This document shows positions 45,824-54,200 of a stretch of DNA of 64,000 nt, piece after piece. The notes below the pieces were generated by a model. It had not been told where the DNA came from, did not search any database, and was given only the letters and a program-made list of their open reading frames with translations. Position numbers and translations under genes: made by a program. Location of the stretch: the NCBI GenBank assembly GCA_021613335.1, contig JAJTWR010000479.1:434001-498000 (forward strand), in the 5' to 3' direction. Numbering within the stretch: the stretch's first letter is position 1; each line of letters opens with the position of its first letter. The stretch comes from Whitmania pigra (lineage: Eukaryota > Annelida > Clitellata > Hirudinida > Haemopidae).

Positions 45824-47020
45824 TCAATTTTTGATTAAAGTAACCGAACCTTTGTAATATTTATCTTCTCCGGCAATTTTGACCCTTAGGATATAATAAT
45901 AAGAGCCTGGCGGATTGTTTTGCCCGTCCCAGTTTTTTGCTGAGGTATAACCGCTGCATTTATACACTAAATTTCCTGATCTGTCGTATATTTTCAGGTC
46001 GTTATCGGGGTAATAGTCTATGTTTTTAATATTCCAGGTATCATTTTTACCGTCGCCGTTTGGAGAAAAAGCGTTATAAATTTCTATGGAATTTTCCTCT
46101 GTCGTTTTGGCCAGCGTAAATTGTTTAAAACTAGTCGTTAATTCAGCCCGGTTTAACTCAAAAATCAGCGGGTTAGACCTTTTATTGTTTTTAAAATAAG
46201 GCGATTTTTTCCATATGCCGTTTTCCAAGCTTACTATCCAATTGAAATCTTCTTCTGACGGTTTGGCAACAAAAGTAATAGACGCGGGCGAACTACCCTC
46301 TGACTGCTTAATTTGATAATAATATTTATCATTGATTAAATTAATATCAGGGCTTTTATTATCTCGGAAATCCGGAATTTTCTGCATCATAGAAAGCGCA
46401 TAAGTATTCTTGTCTTTATTAACGGGAGTAAGGGTTACGGGATAAATTGCATCGCCTGCTTCAACGTTTTTGAGGGGCTTTTTAGAACCTAAAGGAAACC
46501 GATAAGGCGCGTCTTGATTGGTTGCTCGCACAAAAGCTCCCCCGTCATTTGTGTTAATTACCCCTCCTGAAACCGATAATTTGGCCGGGTCGGGGTTAAG
46601 TAATCTTAATTGCTTGTCATTGGTAAAAACTTCGGTTGAACCTATATTTAAACTATCACGCGCCTCTGCATGTTGCTTCAAGTGAATTTCCCCGCCGTTT
46701 AAAAAAACTAAGTTGGGAAATTGAGTTTCCTTGTTTCCTCCAATGTTTTGTATTTTGTTTACATCGCCTGCAAATCGTACTGTCCCGGTAGATTCTGAAT
46801 TGTCTGACTTGAATACCTCCTTGCGATCATTGTTCTCCCAATTGCCGCCTATGGTTATTACCCCGTCGTTGAAAATCGTTCCGCTTTGATGGGTATAATC
46901 CCCGCCAATGTAAAGCAAACCTCCTTTTTCTACTTTAATATCGGCCCCATTGTTGGTAACTTGCGCTTTTAGCCCCATAAAGAAGAAAAAAAAGAGATAC
47001 GAAAGATATATTTTTTTCAT
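45824..47020 (-). CDS. surface protein with gliding-motility-associated C-terminal domain (CHU_C, type B CTD)
   Basis: 398 residues from the ATG at 47020, 4 nt after the collagen gene stop; a TTG extension to 47038 would overlap it. Signal peptide (to about KAQV), a beta-rich passenger with NGGEIHLKQHAEARDSLNIGS-type strands, and a type B CTD (about 310-398): IEIYNAFSPNGDGKNDTW, LKIYDRSGNLVYK, NWDGQN, GSYYYILRV. Predicted T9SS cargo, probably handled by the PorP/SprF next door. Confidence 0.87.
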   Translation of the reverse strand: MKKIYLSYLFFFFFMGLKAQVTNNGADIKVEKGGLLYIGGDYTHQSGTIFNDGVITIGGNWENNDRKEVFKSDNSESTGTVRFAGDVNKIQNIGGNKETQFPNLVFLNGGEIHLKQHAEARDSLNIGSTEVFTNDKQLRLLNPDPAKLSVSGGVINTNDGGAFVRATNQDAPYRFPLGSKKPLKNVEAGDAIYPVTLTPVNKDKNTYALSMMQKIPDFRDNKSPDINLINDKYYYQIKQSEGSSPASITFVAKPSEEDFNWIVSLENGIWKKSPYFKNNKRSNPLIFELNRAELTTSFKQFTLAKTTEENSIEIYNAFSPNGDGKNDTWNIKNIDYYPDNDLKIYDRSGNLVYKCSGYTSAKNWDGQNNPPGSYYYILRVKIAGEDKYYKGSVTLIKN

Positions 47021-47024
47021 AATC

Positions 47025-48416
47025 TTATTCAATTGCAACTATGTGGAAAACAGTACTCGGTAAATCAATAAGGCTACCGCTAACGTTTGTAAATTTAACT
47101 TCCACATAGCCTGCTTTTTTTACTCTGGCATAAGCGATAATTAACCCGTCGGGCAAGGTTGCATTGGGAGAAATAGAAACGGCAGAATTAACTGCTATTC
47201 CGTTAATTGTAAAAGTTCCCGTATAGGATCCCATAGGGTCAATAGCAGGTAAATCAATTGTCACACTTGCTTTATAAACGGATGTTAAAAACGACCCCTC
47301 CTTCTTACCAATTTTAACACTGCCGTTAATTGTTATCCTGATGCCTTCTTTGCCATTGGAAGCCAATACTAAATCTTTATCGTTTGTGGTTCCTAAAAAG
47401 TCTTTACTGTCGTCGATTGAACCGCCTGGATAACCTGGACCATTTCCTGTTTTTAACCAGGATAATTCACCTCCGCTTTCTCCTTTATCTCCTGTGTCTC
47501 CTTTATCTCCATTACGTCCTGGATCTCCTTTATCTCCTTTATCTCCTGTGTTTCCTTTATCTCCTTTATCTCCTTTATCTCCTTTATCTCCAATGCGTCC
47601 TGGATCTCCTTTATCTCCTTTATCTCCTGTGTTTCCTTTATCTCCTTTATCTCCTTTATCTCCTTTATCTCCAATGCGTCCTGGATCTCCTTTATCTCCT
47701 TTATCTCCTGTGTTTCCTTTATCTCCTTTATCTCCTGTGTTTCCTTTATCTCCTTTATCTCCTGTGTTTCCTTTATCTCCTTTATCTCCTGTGTCTCCTT
47801 TATCTCCTTTGTCTCCTTTATCTCCTTTATCTCCTTTATCTCCTTTATCTCCTTTATCTCCTTTATCTCCTGTGTCTCCTTTATCCCCCTTCTTGCCTTC
47901 TACGCCTACTATTAAATTACCGACCAACCTCCACTCAACCTTACCCTGATTGTTGATTGATTTTTTATGAACGTCGCCGGTTTTGCTATTTAAGTAGTAA
48001 TCTCCTTCTTTAGCTTCTTGAGGGTCAGTAAGGGTAGGCTCTGAGTCCCCGTTAAACCATGCGGAACCATCTTTGCCAGTTGTGCCGGTATCGCCTTTAG
48101 CGCCCTGAGCGCCCGCTCCAACTTCTTTCCAATTTGGACTTACCCAAACCATAAATTTATTTTCATTGGTATTGTAAATTAATAAACCGTTTAATACACC
48201 ACTTGGGTCTGAGTTAGGATCGTTTGGGTTTAGTAATTTGTTTTGTTGGACATCTGTTAATTTCGGGATGAGCAAGCCTTTATCTTCTGAATAAATCTCT
48301 AATATGGCTTTTGGATTGGGGGAGCCTTTTGTGCCAATGCCAACGTTTCCATTTTGCGCAAAAGCGCTAAAACTAATTGACAATGCCAATGAGCAAAAGA
48401 ACGTATAAATTTTCAT
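47025..48416 (-). CDS. secreted collagen-like (Gly-X-Y) surface protein
   Basis: 463 residues. Signal peptide (1-20, SAFA); N-terminal domain (21-100) with NVGIGTKGSPNPKAILEI common in Bacteroidota fibre-type proteins; a short Gly-X-Y run (102-116); a non-collagen insert; then about 48 uninterrupted Gly-X-Y triplets (171-314) dominated by GDK with GNT, GDP and GRI; and a C-terminal beta-rich domain (318-463). Asp/Lys-rich triplets can stabilise bacterial collagen without hydroxyproline. No T9SS CTD is obvious. First gene of a four-gene T9SS operon. Confidence 0.9.
   Translation of the reverse strand: MKIYTFFCSLALSISFSAFAQNGNVGIGTKGSPNPKAILEIYSEDKGLLIPKLTDVQQNKLLNPNDPNSDPSGVLNGLLIYNTNENKFMVWVSPNWKEVGAGAQGAKGDTGTTGKDGSAWFNGDSEPTLTDPQEAKEGDYYLNSKTGDVHKKSINNQGKVEWRLVGNLIVGVEGKKGDKGDTGDKGDKGDKGDKGDKGDKGDKGDKGDTGDKGDKGNTGDKGDKGNTGDKGDKGNTGDKGDKGDPGRIGDKGDKGDKGDKGNTGDKGDKGDPGRIGDKGDKGDKGDKGNTGDKGDKGDPGRNGDKGDTGDKGESGGELSWLKTGNGPGYPGGSIDDSKDFLGTTNDKDLVLASNGKEGIRITINGSVKIGKKEGSFLTSVYKASVTIDLPAIDPMGSYTGTFTINGIAVNSAVSISPNATLPDGLIIAYARVKKAGYVEVKFTNVSGSLIDLPSTVFHIVAIE
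47475..47906 (-). repeat. Gly-X-Y coding tandem repeat (9-bp unit, 81-bp higher-order unit)
   Basis: 432 bp encoding residues 171-314. The basic 9-bp unit is GGAGATAAA. A higher-order 81-bp unit (27 residues) is present in two exact copies, 47547-47627 and 47628-47708, with a partial third towards 47475. Exact identity points to recent slippage or unequal exchange. It also creates long open frames on the other strand. Confidence 0.9.
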
Positions 48417-48464
48417 ATTTTTTGGGTAAGGTTATAATGTTAATTATTGTATAAAAATTTTAGT

Positions 48465-48496
48465 CAAATTTAATTTTATTTTTCAACAATAACAAA
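48465..48496 (-). promoter_or_regulatory. promoter of the collagen/T9SS operon (TTTG-N20-TAAATTTG)
   Basis: Minus-strand -33 TTTG at 48493-48496 and -7 TAAATTTG at 48465-48472, spacer 20 nt, giving a leader of roughly 45 nt. No other promoter is seen inside the four-gene run, whose gaps are 4, 1 and 11 nt. Confidence 0.7.
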
Positions 48497-48778
48497 CTTG
48501 TTAACATTTTCAATAAAAAAAAGTTATAAAATGTATAAAACGTTAAAATTTGGTGGAAAAGTTAGTAAAAAATGTTTAAATTTTAATTGTTTTAATTTTG
48601 TAAAATTTAGATTTTTTTTGCAAGCTGATCAAATCAGCGATGCTTATTGTAAATGGCGCGCCGCCTTTTTTAAATCCTGAAACCCGGTTTTTAAACGGTT
48701 TGGAAGGGTTGTTTTTTTAAAATTTCAGATCGGTATTAACAATTTGGCCGCAATAGCGTTCAAGCCGGATAATTCGAT
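48497..48778. other. intergenic spacer between collagen operon and transketolase
   Basis: 282 bp of AT-rich sequence between the two divergent promoters. Short ORFs here have no support; nothing else seen. Confidence 0.35.
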
Positions 48779-48786
48779 TAACTTTG
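48779..48786 (+). promoter_or_regulatory. -7 element (TAACTTTG) for the transketolase pair
   Basis: TAnnTTTG 4 nt before an ATG at 48791 and 25 nt before the preferred ATG at 48812. Confidence 0.5.
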
Positions 48787-48811
48787 TCCCATGTTATTAA
48801 AAGACGCAGAC

Positions 48812-49657
48812 ATGAAACATAGTTTAAGCGAGCTGGAAAACATCGCCGCGCAGTTACGCAGAGACTGCTTGAGAATGGTGCATGCGGTACAGTCGGGCCA
48901 TCCGGGAGCTTCTTTAGGTTGCGCCGATTTTTTTACGGCCATGTATTTTGAAATACTGCGCGGGGGGCCTGAATTTAAAATGGCAGGAAGGGGGGAAGAC
49001 CTGTTTTTTTTATCCAACGGGCATATTTCTCCGGTTTGGTACAGCGCGCTGGCAAGAGCGGGTTATTTTGACATTAGCGAGCTGGCAACTTTTAGAAAAT
49101 TAGACTCGCGCTTACAGGGGCACCCCTCCACCCATGAGCGTTTGCCGGGCGTCAGGGTTGCCTCCGGTTCGCTGGGGCAGGGTTTGTCGGTAGCGATTGG
49201 GGCGGCTTTGGGTAAAAAATTAAACCGGGATAAGTTTTTGGTATACTGTTTAATGGGCGATGGGGAGTTGCAGGAAGGGCAAAACTGGGAGGCTTTGATG
49301 TTTGCCGCTCATCACCGGGTGGACAACCTTATTGCCATCGTAGATTTTAACGGCCAGCAAATTGACGGGCCAACCAATCAGGTATTATCCTTAGAAAATC
49401 TGCGCGCTAAATTTGAATCTTTCGGCTGGCAGGTAATTGATTCGGAAGGGAATGATATGGGGGCTGTTATACAAGCCATGCAACTGGCCAAAACCTTAAG
49501 CGCAAAAGGCAAACCGGTAATAAACATGATGAAAACGCAAATGGGTTATGGGGTTGATTTTATGACCGGGAGCCATAAATGGCATGGCTCGGCTCCCGAC
49601 AACGCTCAACTGGAAATTGCTTTGAGCCAGTTAAAATCAACCTTAGGCGATTATTGA
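48812..49657 (+). CDS. transketolase, N-terminal (TPP-binding) subunit
   Basis: 281 residues from the ATG at 48812, which gives MKHSLSELENIAAQLRRD as in family members; the ATG at 48791 adds seven residues and sits at the predicted transcription start. It has HAVQSGHPGASLG, RLQGHPS, GSLGQGLS and the TPP motif GDGELQEGQNWEALMFAAHH...DFN. Works with the C-terminal subunit in the non-oxidative pentose phosphate pathway. Split transketolases are common in bacteria. Confidence 0.88.
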   Translation: MKHSLSELENIAAQLRRDCLRMVHAVQSGHPGASLGCADFFTAMYFEILRGGPEFKMAGRGEDLFFLSNGHISPVWYSALARAGYFDISELATFRKLDSRLQGHPSTHERLPGVRVASGSLGQGLSVAIGAALGKKLNRDKFLVYCLMGDGELQEGQNWEALMFAAHHRVDNLIAIVDFNGQQIDGPTNQVLSLENLRAKFESFGWQVIDSEGNDMGAVIQAMQLAKTLSAKGKPVINMMKTQMGYGVDFMTGSHKWHGSAPDNAQLEIALSQLKSTLGDY

Positions 49658-49691
49658 ATGGTAAAAAACCCGGTTTTATTTAAGCATTGTT

Positions 49692-50648
49692 ATGAAAAAA
49701 TACACTTTCTCTGAAAAAAAAGATACCAGGTCGGGTTTTGGAGCCGGCTTACGCCAGGCGGGCAAGGAAAATTTAAATGTAGTGGCCCTTTGCGCCGATT
49801 TAACAGGCTCTTTGAAAATGGACGGTTTTGCTCAGGATTTTCCTGAACGTTTTATCCAGGTAGGCATAGCCGAGGCCAACATGATGGGTATTGCCGCAGG
49901 GTTAACCATCAACGGCAAAATTCCTTATACCGGCACCTTTGCCAACTTTTCTACCGGCCGGGTTTACGACCAAATTCGCCAGTCTATCGCTTATTCGGGT
50001 AAAAACGTAAAAATTTGCGCTTCGCACGCCGGCTTAACTTTAGGGGAAGACGGAGCCACTCATCAAATATTAGAAGACATTGGCCTGATGAAAATGCTGC
50101 CCGGCATGACGGTAATTAACCCCTGCGATTATAACCAAACCAAGGCCGCCACCTTAGCCGTTATGGAACACCGGGGGCCTGTTTATCTTCGCTTTGGGCG
50201 GCCGGTTGTTCCTGTATTTACCCCTGCCGGCCAAAAATTTGAAATCGGCAAGGCATGGCTGGTCAACCAAGGAACCGAGGTAACCGTTATCGCAACCGGA
50301 CACATGGTTTGGAGAGCGATACAAGCCGGAGAAAAATTAGCAGAAATGGGTATCGACGCGGAAATTATAAATATACACACGATTAAACCCCTGGATGAAG
50401 AGGCAATTCTAAAATCGGTAGCAAAAACAGGATGCGTGGTAACTTGCGAAGAACATAATAAGTTTGGCGGATTGGGAGAAAGCGTTTCGCGCTTACTGGT
50501 AACCAAACATTTGGCTCCTCAAGAATTTGTAGCGGTAAACGATGCCTTTGGTCAAAGCGGTACCCCCGATGAGTTAATGACCAAGTACGGGCTTGATCCG
50601 GCAGACATTGTTGCCGCCGTTCAGCGAGCGATAAAACGCAAAAAATAA
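49692..50648 (+). CDS. transketolase, C-terminal (Pyr/TK_C) subunit
   Basis: 318 residues, 34 bp after the N-terminal subunit. Pyrimidine-binding domain with FIQVGIAEANMMGIAAGL (conserved Glu for TPP activation), DGATHQILEDIGLMKMLPGM, RFGRPVVP; then the transketolase C-terminal domain (about 190-310, VTVIATGHMV, EEHNKFGGLGE). It completes the active site with the upstream subunit. A DXS-type fusion is excluded by length and order. Confidence 0.9.
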   Translation: MKKYTFSEKKDTRSGFGAGLRQAGKENLNVVALCADLTGSLKMDGFAQDFPERFIQVGIAEANMMGIAAGLTINGKIPYTGTFANFSTGRVYDQIRQSIAYSGKNVKICASHAGLTLGEDGATHQILEDIGLMKMLPGMTVINPCDYNQTKAATLAVMEHRGPVYLRFGRPVVPVFTPAGQKFEIGKAWLVNQGTEVTVIATGHMVWRAIQAGEKLAEMGIDAEIINIHTIKPLDEEAILKSVAKTGCVVTCEEHNKFGGLGESVSRLLVTKHLAPQEFVAVNDAFGQSGTPDELMTKYGLDPADIVAAVQRAIKRKK

Positions 50649-50760
50649 TGCGCCTGCAAAGCCGCAATCAAGTTAAAAAGGCCTGCCTTTAACCCGCTTT
50701 TAAAAAATACCGGCAAAAAGATATAAGCAGAATCCTGCTAGTTTTACCGGGATGAAAAAT

Positions 50761-50992
50761 TTATTCCTGCTCGCAGTTGGCCGTATCGCAACTCGTTTTA
50801 ATGTATCGTCATGCGAAATGCCGATCTAAAGCGGCAAAAAACCAGCTTTGATCTTTTAACCATTTTTCCAACTCCAAAACGCTGTTAATTTCCCTTTTCA
50901 GCAGTTAAATATGGGTTGTAAATGGTTCCGGGCAACAGTTAGATTTTGCGGAATGTAGATTCGCTTTTTTTAGGAATAATTAAGTTGTTCAT
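50761..50992 (-). pseudogene. eroded gene with retained promoter
   Basis: On the minus strand an ATG at 50992 opens 17 codons (NNLIIPKKSESTFRK) to a stop at 50939. Other frames then carry LLPGTIYNPYLTAEKG and, to a TGA at 50819, EINSVLELEKWLKDQSWF, followed in the same frame by RYIKTSCDTANCEQE ending at 50761. The pieces look like one protein of about 75 residues broken by frameshifts and a stop. A -7 box lies at 51022-51029. Family unknown. Confidence 0.4.
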
Positions 50993-51021
50993 GTTTCAAT
51001 AAAAATATTTTATGCTTGTTG

Positions 51022-51029
51022 CAAAGGTA
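51022..51029 (-). promoter_or_regulatory. -7 element (TACCTTTG) upstream of the eroded gene
   Basis: Exact TAnnTTTG on the minus strand, 29 nt before the ATG at 50992 and just past the ubiA stop. Confidence 0.4.
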
Positions 51030-51035
51030 AATTTT

Positions 51036-51899
51036 TTAAAAGCGAAGAGTTCTCAGCAGGCTGTCAATTAAAAAGCAGAGGGCAAATAAAACCGAGGCGC
51101 ATCCGTTGACGATTGCAAAAGCCTTGTTTACCCTGCTGATATCATGAGGTTTAATTAAACGGTGCTGATAGGTTAATGCCGCGCAAAAAATCCCAATACC
51201 AATATAATATACCCAGCCAAAGGGGCTAAAAAACAAAGGGAATATAATGCTTAAAGCGGCAAAAACATGTAATAGCTGAGCTAAACGCAAGGCTTTTTTT
51301 AGGCCTAACTTTGCGGGCATGGAATGTAGGTTTTCTTTGCGGTCAAAATGTTCGTCTTGCAAGGCGTAAATAATGTCAAATCCGCTGACCCAAAAAATAA
51401 CCGCCAAAGAATAAAATAAGGGGATGATATTAAACTGTTTTGAAACGGCGATGTAAGCTCCAATTGGAGCAAGAGCCAAACCAAGGCCAAGTACCAGGTG
51501 GCAAAAAGCGGTGAACCGTTTGGTATAGCTGTAAAATAAAATAACAAAAAGCGCAACCGGAGAAAGATAAAAACAAAGCGGATTAATAAAACAGGCGCTT
51601 GCTGTAAAAAGAAAACAGTTTACCATAACGAAAATCAGCGCTTGCTTTGCCGAAACCCTCCCGGCCGGGATATCCCTTGTAGCGGTTCGGGGGTTTTTGG
51701 CGTCAATGTATCTGTCTAAATACCTGTTAAAAGCCATGGCGGCGTTTCTTGCAAATACCATGCATAACAACACCAGTATTAACAGGCGCCATTCAAACGG
51801 GTTACCGGTAGAGGTAATGCCTAAAAAAAAGCCAATCATTGCAAATGGGAGCGCAAAAACAGAGTGGGCAAACAAAACCAATGAAAAGTATTTTTTCAT
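51036..51899 (-). CDS. ubiA: UbiA-family prenyltransferase (4-hydroxybenzoate polyprenyltransferase-like)
   Basis: 287 residues, about 8-9 membrane helices. First Asp motif NRYLDRYIDAKNPRTATRDIPAG (about 58-80) and second DIIYALQDEHFDRK (about 174-187) bind the Mg2+-prenyl diphosphate. It attaches a polyprenyl chain to an aromatic acid in quinone synthesis. With menG across the divergent region and menaquinone usual in the phylum, an MqnP-type futalosine-pathway role is possible. 24 bp after engB. Confidence 0.85.
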   Translation of the reverse strand: MKKYFSLVLFAHSVFALPFAMIGFFLGITSTGNPFEWRLLILVLLCMVFARNAAMAFNRYLDRYIDAKNPRTATRDIPAGRVSAKQALIFVMVNCFLFTASACFINPLCFYLSPVALFVILFYSYTKRFTAFCHLVLGLGLALAPIGAYIAVSKQFNIIPLFYSLAVIFWVSGFDIIYALQDEHFDRKENLHSMPAKLGLKKALRLAQLLHVFAALSIIFPLFFSPFGWVYYIGIGIFCAALTYQHRLIKPHDISRVNKAFAIVNGCASVLFALCFLIDSLLRTLRF

Positions 51900-51923
51900 T
51901 CAAAAAATTAAAAAATTATAACC

Positions 51924-52541
51924 TTACGAATTTATAACAGGTATTTTAAAATTGTTGTTTATTTCATTAATAAATTGCAAAACCTCCCCGCGCCCTGTTT
52001 TATTTTCTGATGAAGTAATAAAAACAGGCGGAATTTCTTCAAACCGCCCGTGCAAAGCCTTTTTAAATTGGGCTGCATTTTGGTTTGTTTTGGTTGGGCT
52101 TTGTTTATCGGCTTTGGTAAATACCAATACAAAGGGCAAGCCCCGCTCGCCCAGCCAGCAGCAAAAATCAAGATCAATTTTTTGAGGTTCCAGCCGGCTG
52201 TCGATTAACACAAAAATACATTGCAGATTTTCTCTTTCGGTTAGGTAGCGCCGAATAAATTTTTCCCACCGTTCTCTGCTGCTTTTAGCAACTTTGGCAT
52301 AACCGTAGCCGGGTAAATCTACAATATACCAATTATCGTTTATCATAAAGTGGTTAATCAACTGTGTTTTGCCGGGGCGTTGCGAGGTTTTTGCCAGGCC
52401 TTTTTGGTTTGCCAGCATATTAATCAAAGAAGATTTTCCAACATTTGAGCGCCCAATAAAGGCGTATTCGGGCATATTTGGCGGGGGCAAAGCCGCTATT
52501 TTGGTATTGCTGACAACAAATTTTGCATATTTGATAATCAT
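51924..52541 (-). CDS. engB: ribosome biogenesis GTPase EngB (YsxC/YihA)
   Basis: 205 residues. P-loop GRSNVGKSS (30-38), G2 region TSQRPGKTQ, G3 DLPGYGYAK, G4 TKAD and the C-terminal TSS G5-like motif. Needed for late large-subunit assembly. A -7 box ends 4 nt before the ATG, and the gene is divergent from menG with 141 bp between starts. Confidence 0.93.
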   Translation of the reverse strand: MIIKYAKFVVSNTKIAALPPPNMPEYAFIGRSNVGKSSLINMLANQKGLAKTSQRPGKTQLINHFMINDNWYIVDLPGYGYAKVAKSSRERWEKFIRRYLTERENLQCIFVLIDSRLEPQKIDLDFCCWLGERGLPFVLVFTKADKQSPTKTNQNAAQFKKALHGRFEEIPPVFITSSENKTGRGEVLQFINEINNNFKIPVINS

Positions 52542-52545
52542 CCGA

Positions 52546-52553
52546 CAAAGTTA
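52546..52553 (-). promoter_or_regulatory. -7 element (TAACTTTG) 4 nt before the engB start
   Basis: Exact TAnnTTTG on the minus strand; predicts a leaderless engB-ubiA transcript. Confidence 0.55.
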
Positions 52554-52665
52554 GCAATTTAAAAATGACCCGAATAAACCCTTGTTTGAGCTTTTAAAAC
52601 AAATATATTACCACATTAAACCATAAAATAATTATTTTTAAATTTTTATAAAAAAATCAATAGAT

Positions 52666-52673
52666 TAACTTTG
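52666..52673 (+). promoter_or_regulatory. -7 element (TAACTTTG) for menG-porT
   Basis: Exact TAnnTTTG, 9 nt before the menG ATG. It overlaps a TTG that would otherwise extend the ORF, which argues for the ATG start. Confidence 0.55.
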
Positions 52674-52682
52674 CGAAAAATT

Positions 52683-53411
52683 ATGAATAAATATATTACG
52701 CCGTACGCCGCCTCTGCCACAAAGAAAGAACAGGTTGCCGGTATGTTTAATAATATTTCAGGCGCTTATGATTTTTTGAATCATTTTTTTTCTTTAGGAA
52801 TAGATATCAGCTGGCGCAGAAAAGCTATAGGCGAGCTTTCGGAGGCTAAACCCAAAATGATATTAGACGTGGCTACCGGAACGGGCGATTTTGCTTTTGA
52901 GGCTATTGATATATTAAAACCGGATAAAGTTATTGGCGTTGATATATCTGAGGGGATGTTGGAAATGGCTAAAAAGAAAATTCAAAAAAGGGGTTTAACG
53001 CAACAATATGTCGTACAGATTGGCGATTCAGAAAAATTACCTTTTCAGGCAAATACGTTTGACGCCGTTACGGTAGCTTTTGGCGTAAGAAATTTTGAAA
53101 ATCTCCAACAAGGTTTATCAAATATGCTGAGGGTGTTAAAGCCCGGGGGTAAAATTGTGATTTTGGAATTTTCAAAGCCTCAGATTTTTGGCATAAAGCA
53201 TTTATACAACTTCTATTTTAAACATATTATTCCTTTTTTTGGTAAACTGTTTTCTAAAGACCAACGGGCTTACAGCTATTTGCCCGAGTCGGTACAAGCA
53301 TTTCCCGACGGATTAAATTTTATCGACTTAATGGAGAAAACAGGATTTGGCTATATCAAATGCAAACAGCTCACCTTTGGCATAAGTACAATTTATACGG
53401 CAATTAAATGA
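52683..53411 (+). CDS. menG: demethylmenaquinone methyltransferase (UbiE/MenG)
   Basis: 242 residues from the ATG at 52683 (a TTG at 52671 lies in the promoter). Class I SAM methyltransferase: motif I DVATGTGDFAFE, GVDISEGMLEMAKKK, GDSEKLPF, and UbiE signatures FNNISGAYDFLNHFFSLGID and LPESVQAFPDG. Methylates demethylmenaquinone. Overlaps porT by 4 bp (ATGA), a pairing I recall as common in Bacteroidota. Confidence 0.93.
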   Translation: MNKYITPYAASATKKEQVAGMFNNISGAYDFLNHFFSLGIDISWRRKAIGELSEAKPKMILDVATGTGDFAFEAIDILKPDKVIGVDISEGMLEMAKKKIQKRGLTQQYVVQIGDSEKLPFQANTFDAVTVAFGVRNFENLQQGLSNMLRVLKPGGKIVILEFSKPQIFGIKHLYNFYFKHIIPFFGKLFSKDQRAYSYLPESVQAFPDGLNFIDLMEKTGFGYIKCKQLTFGISTIYTAIK

Positions 53412-54154
53412 TAAAAAAAATAGGCTTATTTTTCATTCTTTCGGTTCCTTGCTTATCGGTTATGGCGCAGAATTGGGGAGGAGGAATAGATAATGAAGAT
53501 TATAATTGGGGATTTAGCTTTCAATACATCGCTTCAGAGTTTAAGTTGATTAAGAATAAAAACTGGGTTAACCCTTATATAGACCCGGTTACCAACAGGC
53601 CGCTAACCGATTCGTTGAGGTCTGTTTCTTCGCCTTTAACGCAAGGTTTTGGCGTTAGTTTGATTTTTAGCAAATTCATTACAAAATATTTGGATATAAG
53701 ATTTACGCCCGGTTTTGCATTTGCAGATCGGGCGGTTGACTATCAGTACAAAACTCCCTCAGTAAATAATAGAACCTTTTCCTATAAGCAACAAAAAATA
53801 GCCGGCTCTTTTTTTGATATCCCGATTGGGCTTAAATTAAAGTCAGACAGGCTAGGAAATTTCAGAGCCTATGTAGTTTTAGGCGGAAAATATTCTATAG
53901 ATATGGCTTCTGCTAAAAAAGCGGCCGATTTGGATGCGGCTTTAATTGATAAGCGGTTTAAAAACAACAGGAAATATTTCTCTTATGAAGGCGGCATAGG
54001 TTTCGATTTTTATTTCGAGTATTTTAAAATGTCGCCTGAAATTAAAGTTTCGTATTCTGTAAAAGATATTTTAATACACGATAACTCGCCTTACAGCGCC
54101 CCCGTGGATCGGGCATTTCTTAGAAATTTTACCTTTAGTTTGTTTTTTGAATAA
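53408..54154 (+). CDS. porT: PorT/SprT, type IX secretion outer-membrane beta-barrel protein
   Basis: 248 residues with signal peptide (1-20, VMAQ). Beta-barrel pattern and typical PorT segments: NWGFSFQYIASEFKL, GFGVSLIFSKFITKYLDIRFTPG, DIPIGLKLKSDR, AYVVLGGKYSID, SPEIKVSYSVKDIL and a C-terminal aromatic FSLFFE. Position directly after ubiE/menG with a 4-bp overlap supports PorT rather than a generic OMP. Needed for T9SS export. Confidence 0.87.
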   Translation: MIKKIGLFFILSVPCLSVMAQNWGGGIDNEDYNWGFSFQYIASEFKLIKNKNWVNPYIDPVTNRPLTDSLRSVSSPLTQGFGVSLIFSKFITKYLDIRFTPGFAFADRAVDYQYKTPSVNNRTFSYKQQKIAGSFFDIPIGLKLKSDRLGNFRAYVVLGGKYSIDMASAKKAADLDAALIDKRFKNNRKYFSYEGGIGFDFYFEYFKMSPEIKVSYSVKDILIHDNSPYSAPVDRAFLRNFTFSLFFE

Positions 54155-54172
54155 AGCTCTTTAAAAAAAGAA

Positions 54173-54180
54173 TAACTTTG
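54173..54180 (+). promoter_or_regulatory. -7 element (TAACTTTG) for the SDR gene
   Basis: TAnnTTTG 20 nt before the preferred ATG; its last base is the first base of a GTG that extends the ORF, arguing against that GTG as the start. Confidence 0.45.
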
Positions 54181-54200
54181 TGCTAAAATTTTCTTTTAAA

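Noticed and set aside
47475..47906. CRISPR array
   Set aside because: The repeats are contiguous 9-bp coding units in frame, with no unique spacers.
47384..47956. Long plus-strand ORFs rich in Leu/Tyr or Ser/Pro over the collagen gene
   Set aside because: They are mirror frames of the 9-bp repeat on the opposite strand; no start context, and the Gly-X-Y frame with signal peptide is the coherent one.
48498..48680. 60-residue ORF upstream of the transketolase
   Set aside because: AT-driven composition, no motif, lies in the promoter region between divergent genes.
50680..50695. Terminator after the transketolase pair (AAAGGC-CT-GCCTTT)
   Set aside because: The loop would be only 2 nt and no T-tract follows.
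54180..54200. GTG start extending the SDR by seven codons
   Set aside because: The codon overlaps the -7 box; the ATG at 54201 begins right before the Rossmann motif as usual.
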